From Arthrobacter sp. StoSoilB22 (lineage in GTDB: Bacteria; Actinomycetota; Actinomycetes; Actinomycetales; Micrococcaceae), in contig NZ_AP024652.1 of assembly GCF_019977315.1 (NCBI RefSeq), positions 496,001-560,000 of the forward strand: DNA of 64,000 nt, in the 5' to 3' direction. Positions 16,986 to 26,518 of the stretch are shown here, one piece after another. The position numbers and the translations under genes were made by a program. Positions within the stretch are counted from its first letter, which is position 1, and the number at the start of each line of letters is the position of its first letter. The notes under the pieces were generated by a model that worked only from the letters and a program-made list of their open reading frames with translations, was not told the DNA's origin and made no database searches.

Positions 16986-17614
16986 TGAAAGCGCCTGATC
17001 GGGAGTCGGGGCCGCGTGCTTATCGGATGAACGCAAGGCAGGAAGCCGTTGCCGCAACCCGTGAGCGGATACTGTCCGCCGCCTACGAGCTGTGGCTGGA
17101 GAGTCCTTACGACCAGGTTTCCATTGATGCCGTCTCCAAAATCGCGGGAGTGTCCAGGCAGACTGTCATCCGCCACTTCGGAACCAAGGACGAACTCGCG
17201 TTCGCGGTAGCCGACTGGCAGAAACCCGGTGAGGACGCCCTCCGCGAAGCTACGCCCGGAGATGCTGACGGAGCAATCGCCAAGCTTCTGGACCGCTACG
17301 AGACCATGGGCAACGCCAACATTCGCATGCTTGAACTCGAAGGTCGAGTGCCTGCGATCGACCACTTGCTCACTATCTCCCGGGCAGGTCACCGTGAGTG
17401 GATCGAACGCACGCTGATCCCCGGTGTGACCGGCGATGAAAGGCTGGTCCTGGCGCTCTATGCTGCCACCGACGTCACCCTCTGGAAGCTTCTGCGCCGC
17501 GACCTTGGGCAGTCCAGGACGGAGACTGAAGCAACGATCCTCCGGCTGGTCCACGGAGTGTTGGGTGGGAGTCCGGAGAAACGTTCATCCGAAAGTTCAG
17601 CCGGAAAGGATTAG
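16985..17614 (+). CDS. TetR-family transcriptional regulator
   Basis: This is a 209-residue TetR protein. The N-terminal helix-turn-helix covers about residues 22-68 (RERILSAAYELWLE ... QVSIDAVSKIAGVSRQTVIRHFGTKDEL, split here). The C-terminal ligand domain is not recognisable to a subfamily. The ATG at 16985 is chosen over longer in-frame starts because those run back into the acyl-CoA dehydrogenase gene, and because the operator palindrome abuts this ATG. The glycosyltransferase gene starts 4 bp after its stop, so the pair forms one operon, probably induced by a compound that the glycosyltransferase modifies. Confidence 0.87.
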   Translation: MKAPDRESGPRAYRMNARQEAVAATRERILSAAYELWLESPYDQVSIDAVSKIAGVSRQTVIRHFGTKDELAFAVADWQKPGEDALREATPGDADGAIAKLLDRYETMGNANIRMLELEGRVPAIDHLLTISRAGHREWIERTLIPGVTGDERLVLALYAATDVTLWKLLRRDLGQSRTETEATILRLVHGVLGGSPEKRSSESSAGKD

Positions 17615-17618
17615 GAAC

Positions 17619-18905
17619 ATGAGCCGCTATCTGTTCGCTATCTGGGACGGGGGAGGAGCCGTGGCGCCGGAGCTCGGAGTTGCCAGGCGACTCATTGAGA
17701 ATGGCCATCAGGTAAGGGTTCTGGCCGACCCAACCCTGCGCGCCCAGGTGGCCGCGGTGGGTGCCACGTTCAGTCCATGGGTTCGGGCTCCCCATCGCAC
17801 TTCAAACGATCCGTCCGGGGACGTGGTGAAGGATTGGGAGGTGCGGACGCCCTTCGAAGGCCTGCGAAGAATGCGTGACAGGCTCATTGGCGGACCCGCG
17901 GAGCTTGTGGCGAGCGAGACGGCCGAGCAGATTGGCGACTATTCACCAGACGCGCTCATGGCGGACTACTTCATGTTTGGCGCTATGATCGCGGCGCAAG
18001 GAGCCGGGCTGCCAGTAGCCGCTGTGATGCCCAATATCTGGGCGCTGCCCGTGCGCGGCGTTCCGCCGATCGCCGCCGGTTTCCCCTTGGCGCAGGGCGT
18101 TCCCGGACGTGTCCGCGACGCCATGCTCATCGCCCTCGTAAACCGGGTTTTCGCCAAGGGATTGCCGGCCCTCAACCAGGTGCGCGACCGCCACGGGCTG
18201 CGGCCCCTTCAGTCCTTTTATGATCAGGTCCTGGGTGTCGATCGTATTTTTGTGCTCTCCAGTTCCACCTTTGATTACGCATCGCCGTTTGTGCCGGCGA
18301 ATGTGAGCTACGCCGGGCCGGTGCTCGACGAACCTCAGTGGGCAGTGCCATGGGTCCCGCCCTGGTCAGAGGATGACGCTCGGCCCCTGATTCTTGTGGG
18401 CCTCAGTTCGACGTTCCAGAACCAGGGAGACTTGCTGCAACGCATTATCGATGCCCTCTCCACCATGCCTGTACGTGCGGTGGTGACCACCGGACCGATG
18501 ATCGACCCTGATGCGCTGACAGCAAACAGCAACGTGAGCGTGGTGCGTGCGGTGCCCCACGGACCCATCATGGAAAAAGCTGCCTTGGTGGTGACGCACT
18601 GCGGGCACGGCACTGCCCTGAAAGCCCTTGCCGCTGGCGTGCCCATGGTCTGCCTGCCCATGGGACGGGACCAAGACGACACAGCAGCCAGGATCGTCCA
18701 CCACGGTGCCGGCGTACGGCTGGCTCCCAACGCGTCGGCGGAGAAAATCCGGCGTGCAGTGGCGGAAGTGCTGGAACGGGACAGCTACCGGCTCGCGGCT
18801 GCCCAACTTTCCTCGTCCATTACTGCCGAGCTTGCGTCCAGCCGGCTGGTGGAAGAACTTGGGTCCCTGGCAAGCAAGCCGAACCAGCCACGCCAGCGCT
18901 CCTAG
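17619..18905 (+). CDS. Macrolide-type (GT1/MGT-like) glycosyltransferase
   Basis: This is a 428-residue GT-B fold glycosyltransferase of the UGT/MGT kind that moves a sugar from a nucleotide sugar to a small hydrophobic acceptor. The donor-binding C-terminal signature is clear: VVTHCGHGTALKALAAGVPMVCLPMGRDQ near residues 325-353 (His and Gly residues plus the D-Q pair). The N-terminal acceptor domain opens with GGGAVAPELGVARRLIENGHQV. AAAGGA precedes the ATG, which lies 4 bp behind tetR. Detoxification of a plant or microbial metabolite is the simplest reading. Confidence 0.85.
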   Translation: MSRYLFAIWDGGGAVAPELGVARRLIENGHQVRVLADPTLRAQVAAVGATFSPWVRAPHRTSNDPSGDVVKDWEVRTPFEGLRRMRDRLIGGPAELVASETAEQIGDYSPDALMADYFMFGAMIAAQGAGLPVAAVMPNIWALPVRGVPPIAAGFPLAQGVPGRVRDAMLIALVNRVFAKGLPALNQVRDRHGLRPLQSFYDQVLGVDRIFVLSSSTFDYASPFVPANVSYAGPVLDEPQWAVPWVPPWSEDDARPLILVGLSSTFQNQGDLLQRIIDALSTMPVRAVVTTGPMIDPDALTANSNVSVVRAVPHGPIMEKAALVVTHCGHGTALKALAAGVPMVCLPMGRDQDDTAARIVHHGAGVRLAPNASAEKIRRAVAEVLERDSYRLAAAQLSSSITAELASSRLVEELGSLASKPNQPRQRS

Positions 18906-18941
18906 GAGTTTCACCAAGCGCAGGAGCCAACGCCGGCCTCC

Positions 18942-20504
18942 TCATTGCACGCGAGTCAAGATGCGTGGTCCAGCCGCCGCATGCTCGGCCAGAACTCCGG
19001 TGTGGTGCCTGATGCGGAGACGGTAGAGCAGGGTTCCGCCGATGATCACCGCGGCAACGAACATGACGCCGCCCCATTGCAGATACCACTCAAACGGCGG
19101 CACTGAGTTGTAGATCTCCGGTCGAGGCCAGACCAGGTTCAGCGTCATGGCGCCACCCCACAGCACGGCCAGGATGTTGACGGGGACACCCCATTTGCCG
19201 AGGCTGAATCCCGGTTCTGTCTCGTCGTCCTTCAGGGGCCACTTTTTCAGGAACCTTTGCCGCAGCATGGGCACGGTCACCAGGAGGTAGGACAGATAGA
19301 TCAGGACGATGCTAATGCTGGACAGAATGGTGAAGATGGCTGGCTGGGAGATGTTGACGATCAGGGGAATCACTGCCACTACACCGATGACGATTGCAGC
19401 CACCGTGGGGGTTTTGCGGGTGGGATGCACCTTGCTGAGCTGACGGCTGAAGGGAAGGTTGTTGTCCCTGGCCATGGCAAACATCATCCGGATAGCTGCC
19501 GCGTGCACGGCCAACGTGCAGACCACAACAGCTACCACGATGCACGCCAGGAACGCCTTGCCGAAGGGGCCACCCAGCACTGACAGCACAATGTACTGCA
19601 GCCCGCCATCGGCCGCTCCAAGCTTGGGATCGGAAAGATCGGGGGCCGCCAGGATTCCGCCCAGCAGGAGCAAACCTCCCAGGAGGAAGGATGCCGTGAC
19701 AGCGCGGAGAATGGCGCGGGGTGCGGTTTTCTTGGGGTCCTTGGTTTCTTCACCCAAGGAACTGGCGGTGTCGAATCCGTACATGACATAACCGGAAGCC
19801 ATGGCGGCGATGAGGAATACTCCGAAGAAGCCCATCGGATGTTCTTGGCCGAATCCAGCGGTATCGAGGAGGACTTCAGGTCCCCGCACCGAGTGCCACA
19901 TGAGCGCCGCAATGAGCAGAACAGCGGCAACCAGTTCCACAAAAACGCCCACACTATTGATCATGGTCATGAGCTTTACGCCGAAGGCATTGATGAGCGT
20001 GGAAATGCCGATCATGATGCTAGCCAGGATGACTCCGTTGACCGCAAAGTCGTAGGGGCCGGTGCCATCGCCCACCAGCTGGAAGCCACTCCAAATCTGC
20101 GGCAACGTGATTTGGAGGGCCAAGGCAACAGATCCCAACGCCATGATGGAGGAGAGCAGTAGTAACCAGCCCGCCAACCAGGCCCACGTTCCCGTGGAAA
20201 GCCTTTTGGCCCAGTTATAAACCGATCCGGCCACAGGGTATCGTCCGGCCAGTTCCGCAAAACACAGGGCCACCATGAGCTGGCCTACGAAAACAATGGG
20301 CCACGACCACGCGTAGGCGGGTCCCGCCGTCGAAAATCCGAAGTAAAACAGTTGAAAAACGCCGGTGAGGATGGAGATGTAACTGACGCCGGCGGCGAAG
20401 CTGGCAAACTTTCCGATGCTGCGGTCAAGGGTTTGGGCGTAGCCAAACTCGTCCATACCGCTTGCATCGCTCTTGCAGGGTCCTATTTTGCTGGGTTCTA
20501 ACAT
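18942..20504 (-). CDS. APC-superfamily amino acid/polyamine/choline-type permease
   Basis: This is a 520-residue permease with 12 predicted membrane helices of the amino acid-polyamine-organocation superfamily. The conserved early segment FASFAAGVSYISILTGVFQLFYFGF and the GSVYNWAKRLSTGTW motif (transmembrane helix 3 region) are those of the GABA/amine permease group. ATG 20504 is chosen because TAGGAG lies just upstream. It lies 144 bp downstream of betA on the same strand, so it may import choline, betaine or a related amine, but amino acid uptake is equally possible. Confidence 0.83.
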   Translation of the reverse strand: MLEPSKIGPCKSDASGMDEFGYAQTLDRSIGKFASFAAGVSYISILTGVFQLFYFGFSTAGPAYAWSWPIVFVGQLMVALCFAELAGRYPVAGSVYNWAKRLSTGTWAWLAGWLLLLSSIMALGSVALALQITLPQIWSGFQLVGDGTGPYDFAVNGVILASIMIGISTLINAFGVKLMTMINSVGVFVELVAAVLLIAALMWHSVRGPEVLLDTAGFGQEHPMGFFGVFLIAAMASGYVMYGFDTASSLGEETKDPKKTAPRAILRAVTASFLLGGLLLLGGILAAPDLSDPKLGAADGGLQYIVLSVLGGPFGKAFLACIVVAVVVCTLAVHAAAIRMMFAMARDNNLPFSRQLSKVHPTRKTPTVAAIVIGVVAVIPLIVNISQPAIFTILSSISIVLIYLSYLLVTVPMLRQRFLKKWPLKDDETEPGFSLGKWGVPVNILAVLWGGAMTLNLVWPRPEIYNSVPPFEWYLQWGGVMFVAAVIIGGTLLYRLRIRHHTGVLAEHAAAGPRILTRVQ

Positions 20505-20648
20505 TCGAACTCCTAATTCAGACATGCATGAATGGTGATAGCCCGCGGCCGCCATTGGACGCAGTGGATATCAAAAGCCGGGCACCACGGTGTGCGTACG
20601 GCCGTTTCCCCCATTTTTTGTTGCGTTGGTCTAAAAGCAGGCGCCTTC

Positions 20649-22301
20649 TTAGGCGTGGGACAAGCTAAAGCCGGCTTCCGCCGTCGTGGTTTCCTCCGTC
20701 CGGTGGGCACTGAGGCGGGCCTTGATGAGATCTGCGCAGCGCTCGCCGATCATCATCACGGTGATGTTGGGGTTCACGGTGACGTGTTCCGGCATGACCG
20801 AAGCATCGGCCACGCGGAGTCCTGTCACGCCCTTGACCCGCAGTTCAGGATCAAGGGGCGACATCTCGTCGTCCGCAGGCCCCATGCGGACGGTGCCAAC
20901 GGGGTGGTAGACAGTGTTGTGTGTTTTGCGGATGTAGTCCTGCAGCTCCTCGTTGCTCTGGGCCTCGATGCCGGGGGAGAGTTCCCGCCCGGTCCACTCG
21001 GCCATGGCTGGTTGAGCCGCGATTTCCCGGGCCTTGCGGATGCCTGCCACCATGACGCGCATGTCGTGCCCCTCGGGATCGGTGAAGTAGCGGGGGTCCA
21101 CCATGGGTTTGTCGCGGAAGTCCCGGCTGCGCAGGCGAACCGTCCCGCGGGAACGGGCGTGGGTGACGTTCGGAGTCAGGCTGAAGCCGTTCTCCGTGGT
21201 GGGGTAGCCGTAGCGCAGGGTGTTCATGTCGAAGGGCACGGAGCCGTAATGCATCATGAGGTCCGGCCGGTCCAGGCCCTCTTCAGTGGGGGTGAAGATG
21301 CCGATTTCCCACCACTGGGTGGACGTCTGCACCATGGGCTGCCTGGCCTCGAACTGCACCACGCCTTCCGGGTGGTCCTGCAGGTGCTCGCCCACACCGG
21401 GGGAATCCACCAGAACCTCGATGCCATGCTGCTTGAGGTGCGCGGCCGGACCGATGCCGGAGAGCATAAGGAGCTTGGGGGAATCAATGGCGCCGGTGGA
21501 CAGAATGACTTCGCGATGCGCGTTCAGCCTGTGCGTCCGGCCGAAGGCCGAGTCCACAACATCGACGCCGGTGCAGCGCTTGTCCGCGTCGAACACCAGT
21601 TGCCGGGCCCGCAAGCCGGTCAGCAGCGTGAAGTTTTCGCGATCGATGATGGGGTGGATGTAGGAGACGGAACTCGAAGATCGTGTCCCGTCCGAGCGGC
21701 GGTTGATCTGGAAGAAATTGGCGCCGTTGACCACAGTGGTGCCGTCATTGAACTTCGCCCGGGGGATACCGGTCTGTTCGCAAGCATCCAGGAGCGCGAC
21801 GCCCGCTGGATCTGCCGGGGGCACGTTCATTAAGTGCACTGGGCCGTCGTGGCCGTGGTGGGGAGCGTCCGGACCCGCGTCCTCGTTGCTTTCCAGGCGC
21901 TGGTACAAAGGCCAGGCGGCAGCAGCATTCCAGCCGGTGGCACCGTACTTTGACTCCCACTCGTCCAAGTCTTCGCGGGGAGCCCAGAAAGCGATACAGG
22001 AGTTGTGGCTGGAGCAGCCACCCATGACTTTGGCGCGCGCATGGCGCATGAAGGAATTGCCGTTTTCCTGCGGTTCAACCGGGTAGTCCCAGTCGTACCC
22101 CGATTCCAGCAACTCCATCCAGCGGTCCAGCTGCAAGATCTCGGGCAGGTTGCGGTCGTCCGGACCCGCCTCCACCAGGGCAACGGTGACGGCAGGGTCC
22201 TCGCTGAGCCGTGCAGCGACGGCAGCTCCGGCAGATCCTCCACCGATGACGACGTAATCGAACCCGCGCTCGCTGAGGTTCTGGATGTTGTCAACGTGCA
22301 T
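20649..22301 (-). CDS. betA: Choline dehydrogenase (GMC oxidoreductase)
   Basis: This is a 550-residue FAD-dependent GMC oxidoreductase, predicted to oxidise choline to betaine aldehyde at the membrane. The dinucleotide fold (YVVIGGGSAGAAVAARLSED) starts at residue 16. The GMC signatures are present (SSHNSCIAFWAPREDLD; GAIDSPKLLMLSGIGP), and the active-site histidine region NTVYHPVGTVRMG lies near residue 466. The ATG lies directly against the stop of betB, so the two are cotranscribed. The aldehyde dehydrogenase partner favours choline over other alcohols. Confidence 0.87.
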   Translation of the reverse strand: MHVDNIQNLSERGFDYVVIGGGSAGAAVAARLSEDPAVTVALVEAGPDDRNLPEILQLDRWMELLESGYDWDYPVEPQENGNSFMRHARAKVMGGCSSHNSCIAFWAPREDLDEWESKYGATGWNAAAAWPLYQRLESNEDAGPDAPHHGHDGPVHLMNVPPADPAGVALLDACEQTGIPRAKFNDGTTVVNGANFFQINRRSDGTRSSSSVSYIHPIIDRENFTLLTGLRARQLVFDADKRCTGVDVVDSAFGRTHRLNAHREVILSTGAIDSPKLLMLSGIGPAAHLKQHGIEVLVDSPGVGEHLQDHPEGVVQFEARQPMVQTSTQWWEIGIFTPTEEGLDRPDLMMHYGSVPFDMNTLRYGYPTTENGFSLTPNVTHARSRGTVRLRSRDFRDKPMVDPRYFTDPEGHDMRVMVAGIRKAREIAAQPAMAEWTGRELSPGIEAQSNEELQDYIRKTHNTVYHPVGTVRMGPADDEMSPLDPELRVKGVTGLRVADASVMPEHVTVNPNITVMMIGERCADLIKARLSAHRTEETTTAEAGFSLSHA

Positions 22302-23813
22302 CTATTTCTCCTTGCCGTGGTCTGCGAACCAGCCGGTGACCTGCGGGCTGGTGTTCTGGTAGATGTGCTTGGCTTCCTGGTATTCGCCCAGTCCCGTGGG
22401 GCCGAGTTCGCGGCCTACGCCGGACTGGCCGAAACCGCCCCACTCGGCCTGCGGAAGGTAGGGGTGGTAGTCGTTGATCCACACCGTGCCGTGGCGCAAA
22501 CGGCCCGCAACCCGCTGGGCCTTTCCGGCATCCTGGGTCCAGACCGCGCCCGCCAGTCCGTAGATGGTGTCATTGGCGGTGGCTACGGCTTCGTCTTCCG
22601 TGCGGAACGTTTCCACTGTTACTACCGGGCCAAAGGCTTCGTCGACCACTACCGACATTCCCCGGGTCACGCGGTCCAGAACGGTGGGCTGGTAGTAGAA
22701 CCCGGCGTCGAACTTTTCGCCCTCAGGGGCGGCGCCGCCGCACCGCAGCCGCGCGCCCTCAGCCACGCCACGCTGAACGTAAGCGTCCACTTTCTCCCGG
22801 TGGGCAGCGGAAATCAGCGGCCCGGTTTCGGCGGACTCATCGAACGGGCCTCCGATGCGGATGCCCTGAGCCTTGCGGACCAGCTCGTCCACGAAGCGCT
22901 CCGCGATGGATTCCTCCACCACCAGCCGCGCACCGGCGGAGCAGACCTGGCCTGAGTGCACAAAAGCGCCATTTAATGCGTTGTCGACGGCGGCATCAAA
23001 GTCAGCGTCAGCGAACACGACGTTGGGGTTCTTGCCGCCGAGTTCCAATGCCACCTTTTTCACCGTGCCGGCTGCGGCCGCGGCGATGCGCTTGCCGGTT
23101 TCCAGGCCACCGGTGAAGGAAACCAAGTCAATGTCCGGGTGCTCAGAAAGTGGTGCGCCTGCCTGCGGGCCGGCGCCGGTCACCAGGTTTGCGACACCGT
23201 CCGGGAGACCCAGGTCCTGCAGCAACTGCATGGTCAGGATCGCGGTGGACGGGGTCAGCTCGGCAGGCTTCAGGACGAACGTGCAACCAGCCGCGAGTGC
23301 CGGCGCGATCTTCCAGGCTGCCTGCAGCAGCGGGTAGTTCCACGGCGTGATCAAGCCGCAGACGCCCACGGGCTCGTACACGATTTTGCTCACGACGGCG
23401 GGGTCCCCGGCGTCCACTACGCGGCCCGCCGACTGCCCGGCGAGCCTTCCGAAGTATTCGAAGCAGGCGGCGATGTCATCCATGTCGATGCGGCTTTCGA
23501 TGATTCGCTTGCCGGTGTCCAGGGATTCGGCGCGGGCGAACTTTTCCCGGCGCTCGCGCAGTTCCGCGGCGACCTTGAGCAGGAAAGCGCCGCGCTCGGG
23601 AGCGGGGACGTTTGCCCACACGCCGGAATCGAAGGCATTGCGGGCGGCGGAAATGGCTCGCTCGGCATCCTCGCGGCCGGCTTCGGAGACGGTGGCGACC
23701 AGTTCGCCGTCGGCCGGGTTGCGGATCTCGCGCACCGCGCCGGAAGAGGCCGGTTCCCACACGCCGTTGATGAAAAGTGTGGAGGCGGAATCGGAAAATG
23801 TGGCTTGGGTCAT
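22302..23813 (-). CDS. betB: Betaine-aldehyde dehydrogenase
   Basis: This is a 503-residue NAD(P)-dependent aldehyde dehydrogenase that would convert betaine aldehyde to glycine betaine, an osmoprotectant. The family motifs are all visible: ITPWNYPLLQAAWKIAPALAAG, the FTGGLETGKRI cofactor loop, the catalytic Glu in VALELGGKNPN and the nucleophilic Cys in SGQVCSAGARL. ATG 23813 is chosen because longer in-frame starts would run into the operator region. It heads a betB-betA operon. Two dyad operators lie in front of it. Confidence 0.88.
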   Translation of the reverse strand: MTQATFSDSASTLFINGVWEPASSGAVREIRNPADGELVATVSEAGREDAERAISAARNAFDSGVWANVPAPERGAFLLKVAAELRERREKFARAESLDTGKRIIESRIDMDDIAACFEYFGRLAGQSAGRVVDAGDPAVVSKIVYEPVGVCGLITPWNYPLLQAAWKIAPALAAGCTFVLKPAELTPSTAILTMQLLQDLGLPDGVANLVTGAGPQAGAPLSEHPDIDLVSFTGGLETGKRIAAAAAGTVKKVALELGGKNPNVVFADADFDAAVDNALNGAFVHSGQVCSAGARLVVEESIAERFVDELVRKAQGIRIGGPFDESAETGPLISAAHREKVDAYVQRGVAEGARLRCGGAAPEGEKFDAGFYYQPTVLDRVTRGMSVVVDEAFGPVVTVETFRTEDEAVATANDTIYGLAGAVWTQDAGKAQRVAGRLRHGTVWINDYHPYLPQAEWGGFGQSGVGRELGPTGLGEYQEAKHIYQNTSPQVTGWFADHGKEK

Positions 23814-23831
23814 ACGAGGCAGGCTAGTGCA

Positions 23832-23875
23832 CTTTGAACATCTGTTCAAGGAAAAATGTGAACAAATGTTCAAAG
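23832..23875. promoter_or_regulatory. Paired dyad operators upstream of betBA
   Basis: Two inverted repeats, TTGAAC-ATCT-GTTCAA (23834-23849) and TGAAC-AAAT-GTTCA (23859-23872), lie 24 bp apart centre to centre, and the outer CTTTGAACAT/ATGTTCAAAG arms also pair perfectly. The layout fits a TetR/BetI-type repressor, and it sits between the divergent betB and molybdoenzyme genes. Confidence 0.75.
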
Positions 23876-23939
23876 TGGGCTTGTGTGTCGGCCGGATACT
23901 CTCACCCATCCCCGGTCCCGCCCGCTACGAACTCCTCAC

Positions 23940-25526
23940 ATGAAAAAGCTCGGACTCCGGACCAAAGGCCCCGAAACCATGGCAGCGCTGGCAGGCGTGG
24001 TGTCTGCCGCCGTCGTGCTGGCCGTAGCCGAGCTGATCGGCGCGTTCTTCACCGCCAGGGCAACCCCGGTGTTCGCGCTGGGATCCACCTTCATCGACTT
24101 CACGCCGTCATGGATGAAGGACTTTGCGATCGCCACGTTCGGTACGAACGACAAAGCCGCACTGTTTGTGGGGATGGGGGTCACCATCGCCCTGCTTGCC
24201 TGCGTTCTGGGCGTTGTGGCCTACAAGAAGTGGGCGCTTGGCGTCCTGGGTGTGCTGTTCATGGGCGCCGTGATTGTGGCCAGCGTCCTGACCCGGGCCG
24301 GCGTTGGACCCGCCGACGCCATCCCCTCAATCGTGGGCGCCATCGCAGGCCTCTTCGTCCTGCGCCTCCTCATCAAGCCGTTGTGGGGAATGAAGTCGTG
24401 GCCGGAAGCCCCCGCTGACGTAGCAGCCGACGCCGACAGCCAGGTTGGCGGCGCCGGCACCAGCCGCCGTCGTTTCTTCGCTGCTGCCGGTATCACCGCG
24501 GTAGCTGCCGGAATCGCGGCGACCGGTGGGCGGCTGCTCGGAGCCGCGCGCAACAACATAGCTCAGGCCCGTGATGCTCTCACGCTGCCGTCGCCTTTGA
24601 AGGCAGCGCCCCCTGTTCCAGCCGGCGTCCAGTCCCCGGTGGCAGGAGTCTCCTCATGGCTGACACCGAACAACGATTTCTACCGCATTGATACCGCCCT
24701 GAGCGTCCCGGAAATCAACGTCGAAGATTGGGTACTGCGGGTGCACGGAATGGTTGAGAAGGAAGTGACCCTCACCTTCCAGGACCTGCTCGACGCCGAT
24801 CTCATCGAATCGCACGTCACCCTCACCTGCGTCTCCAACCCGGTGGGCGGAAAGCTCGCCGGAAACGCCAAATGGCTGGGAATGCCCATCCGCGAAGTCC
24901 TGGCCATGGCCAAACCAAAAGATGGCGCGGACATGGTGCTCTCAACATCCATCGACGGGTTCAGTGCCTCCACACCTCTGGAGGTCCTGCAAGATGACCG
25001 CGATGCCATGCTGGCCATCGGCATGAACGGGGAGCCCCTTCCCATCGAGCACGGATACCCCGTACGGATGGTGGTTCCGGGACTCTACGGATTCGTCTCC
25101 GCCACCAAATGGGTAGTGGACCTGGAAGTCACTCGCTTCGCGGACAGCAAGGCCTACTGGACGGAACGCGGCTGGTCAGAGCGCGGCCCCATCAAGACCA
25201 TGGCACGTGTAGACGTGCCCGGGTCCTTCGCGAAATTGAAGGCAGGAAAAGTGGCCGTGGGTGGCACCGCATGGGCGCAGACCCGCGGAATCACCAAGGT
25301 GGAAGTACAGATCGACGACGGCGACTGGGTGGAAGCAACGCTTTCCACCGAAGCATCCACCATCACATGGCGCCAGTGGTCCTACGAATGGGATGCCACG
25401 CCCGGCATGCACTACGTCAAGGCCCGCGCAACCGACAGCACCGGGGAAGTTCAGACAGACAAGCGCGCCGATCCCGTACCTGACGGGGCCTCGGGCTGGC
25501 AGTCGGTGGCAGTGACGGTGGAGTAA
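23940..25526 (+). CDS. Membrane-anchored molybdopterin-dependent oxidoreductase (sulfite oxidase family)
   Basis: This is a 528-residue protein with four N-terminal membrane helices (about 10-150), a short linker, then a sulfite-oxidase-type molybdopterin domain facing outward, preceded by an RRRFFAAAGI twin-arginine-like stretch. The Mo-ligand Cys is residue 297 in LTCVSNPVGG, and the C-terminal dimerisation domain carries TRGITKVEVQIDDGDW. Family members act on sulfite, sulfoxides or unknown substrates. ATG 23940 is the first Met that keeps the bet operator outside the gene. No haem domain is present, so the electron acceptor is probably a separate carrier. Confidence 0.85.
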   Translation: MKKLGLRTKGPETMAALAGVVSAAVVLAVAELIGAFFTARATPVFALGSTFIDFTPSWMKDFAIATFGTNDKAALFVGMGVTIALLACVLGVVAYKKWALGVLGVLFMGAVIVASVLTRAGVGPADAIPSIVGAIAGLFVLRLLIKPLWGMKSWPEAPADVAADADSQVGGAGTSRRRFFAAAGITAVAAGIAATGGRLLGAARNNIAQARDALTLPSPLKAAPPVPAGVQSPVAGVSSWLTPNNDFYRIDTALSVPEINVEDWVLRVHGMVEKEVTLTFQDLLDADLIESHVTLTCVSNPVGGKLAGNAKWLGMPIREVLAMAKPKDGADMVLSTSIDGFSASTPLEVLQDDRDAMLAIGMNGEPLPIEHGYPVRMVVPGLYGFVSATKWVVDLEVTRFADSKAYWTERGWSERGPIKTMARVDVPGSFAKLKAGKVAVGGTAWAQTRGITKVEVQIDDGDWVEATLSTEASTITWRQWSYEWDATPGMHYVKARATDSTGEVQTDKRADPVPDGASGWQSVAVTVE

Positions 25527-25645
25527 CTGACCGGCCTGGCTCGTTCTGGGACCGGCTTCCGGGCGGATGCTCACGTTCACCTCGGAGGCGTCGATTCTCC
25601 GGAAATTTCGGTCCTTCGGCCGAGGTGCGGCATCGGTGATTGTCT

Positions 25646-26518
25646 CTAGGCGGTTGCTCCCGCGAGGCGATCGTCGGTTCCCTGAAGCGGACGCTCTGAG
25701 AGGATGGGTGCGTTGATCAGCGAGCGGTCGTAGACCACCAGGGCGTTGTTCTCGATGATCTGTTCCTTGGATGTCACGAGTCCCGTCCGCTTGTCGCGGG
25801 TCAGGCGAACCACTTTGTTGTGGCGATAGATTTTACCGTCCGCTTCGTGGAAGTAGGCGTCTTCCTCGCGGATGTGGAACTTCTTGTCGGGGACTCTTTC
25901 TGCGCGGAGTTCACCGCGCAAGTGTTCCTCGGTGGTGCTGACAAGGAACTGGTATGGCTGGTTGGTGTCGTTGCGGACCCTGTAGTCCAGGTAGTTGTAG
26001 ATGATCGATGTACCTGAGCCGAAGGGGATCTGGCGGTTGAAGTCCGGGAACAGATCTAGGTCTCCGTGGTGATGGTGTTCCACCACCGTAAGTTCACTGT
26101 GCAGGACCATCCAATGCAGCAGGTTGGTGAACTGGCATAGGCCTCCGCCGATTCCTGAGTCGGGCCGTCCGTGGTTGATGACCAAGCCTTCGCAATAGCC
26201 CTTGGCCTCCGTGCAGCTGCCCACCAGCTTCCAGAAAGAGAACGTCTCCCCGGGACGAATCATCACCGAGTTGACCAAGGGTGCGGCGATTCCCAGGCTG
26301 ACGGCCTTATTTTCCTGCAGGTGCAGATCGACGTTGCCGAGTTTCCGTCTGATGAGCGAATTGTGGCGGTAGACCACCTCGGGCAGGACCTCATGAGGTT
26401 GTCGTTTGGCGAATGCAGTAGGCGAGAAGAAGTCGCGGACTTTGCGGGTGACGATCATTCGCTGAACCGACAGACGGTAGGTCAACGGCGAGATTTCACA
26501 GAACAGTCTTCGTGGCAT
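25646..26518 (-). CDS. VanW-family protein
   Basis: This is a 290-residue protein whose central part is the VanW domain: VNSVMIRPGETFSFWKLVG, GYCEGLVINHGRPDSGIGGGLCQ and NLLHWMVLHSELTVVEHHHH, split here. VanW was named from type-B vancomycin-resistance operons, but its activity is unknown. There is no signal peptide, and no vanS/R/H/A/X genes are close, so this is not evidence of glycopeptide resistance. It appears monocistronic: a strong terminator lies 209 bp upstream, closing the preceding same-strand gene. Confidence 0.82.
   Translation of the reverse strand: MPRRLFCEISPLTYRLSVQRMIVTRKVRDFFSPTAFAKRQPHEVLPEVVYRHNSLIRRKLGNVDLHLQENKAVSLGIAAPLVNSVMIRPGETFSFWKLVGSCTEAKGYCEGLVINHGRPDSGIGGGLCQFTNLLHWMVLHSELTVVEHHHHGDLDLFPDFNRQIPFGSGTSIIYNYLDYRVRNDTNQPYQFLVSTTEEHLRGELRAERVPDKKFHIREEDAYFHEADGKIYRHNKVVRLTRDKRTGLVTSKEQIIENNALVVYDRSLINAPILSERPLQGTDDRLAGATA

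Noticed and set aside
25646..26518. VanW as evidence for vancomycin resistance
   Set aside because: No other van genes nearby, and VanW-domain proteins are common in bacteria without resistance.
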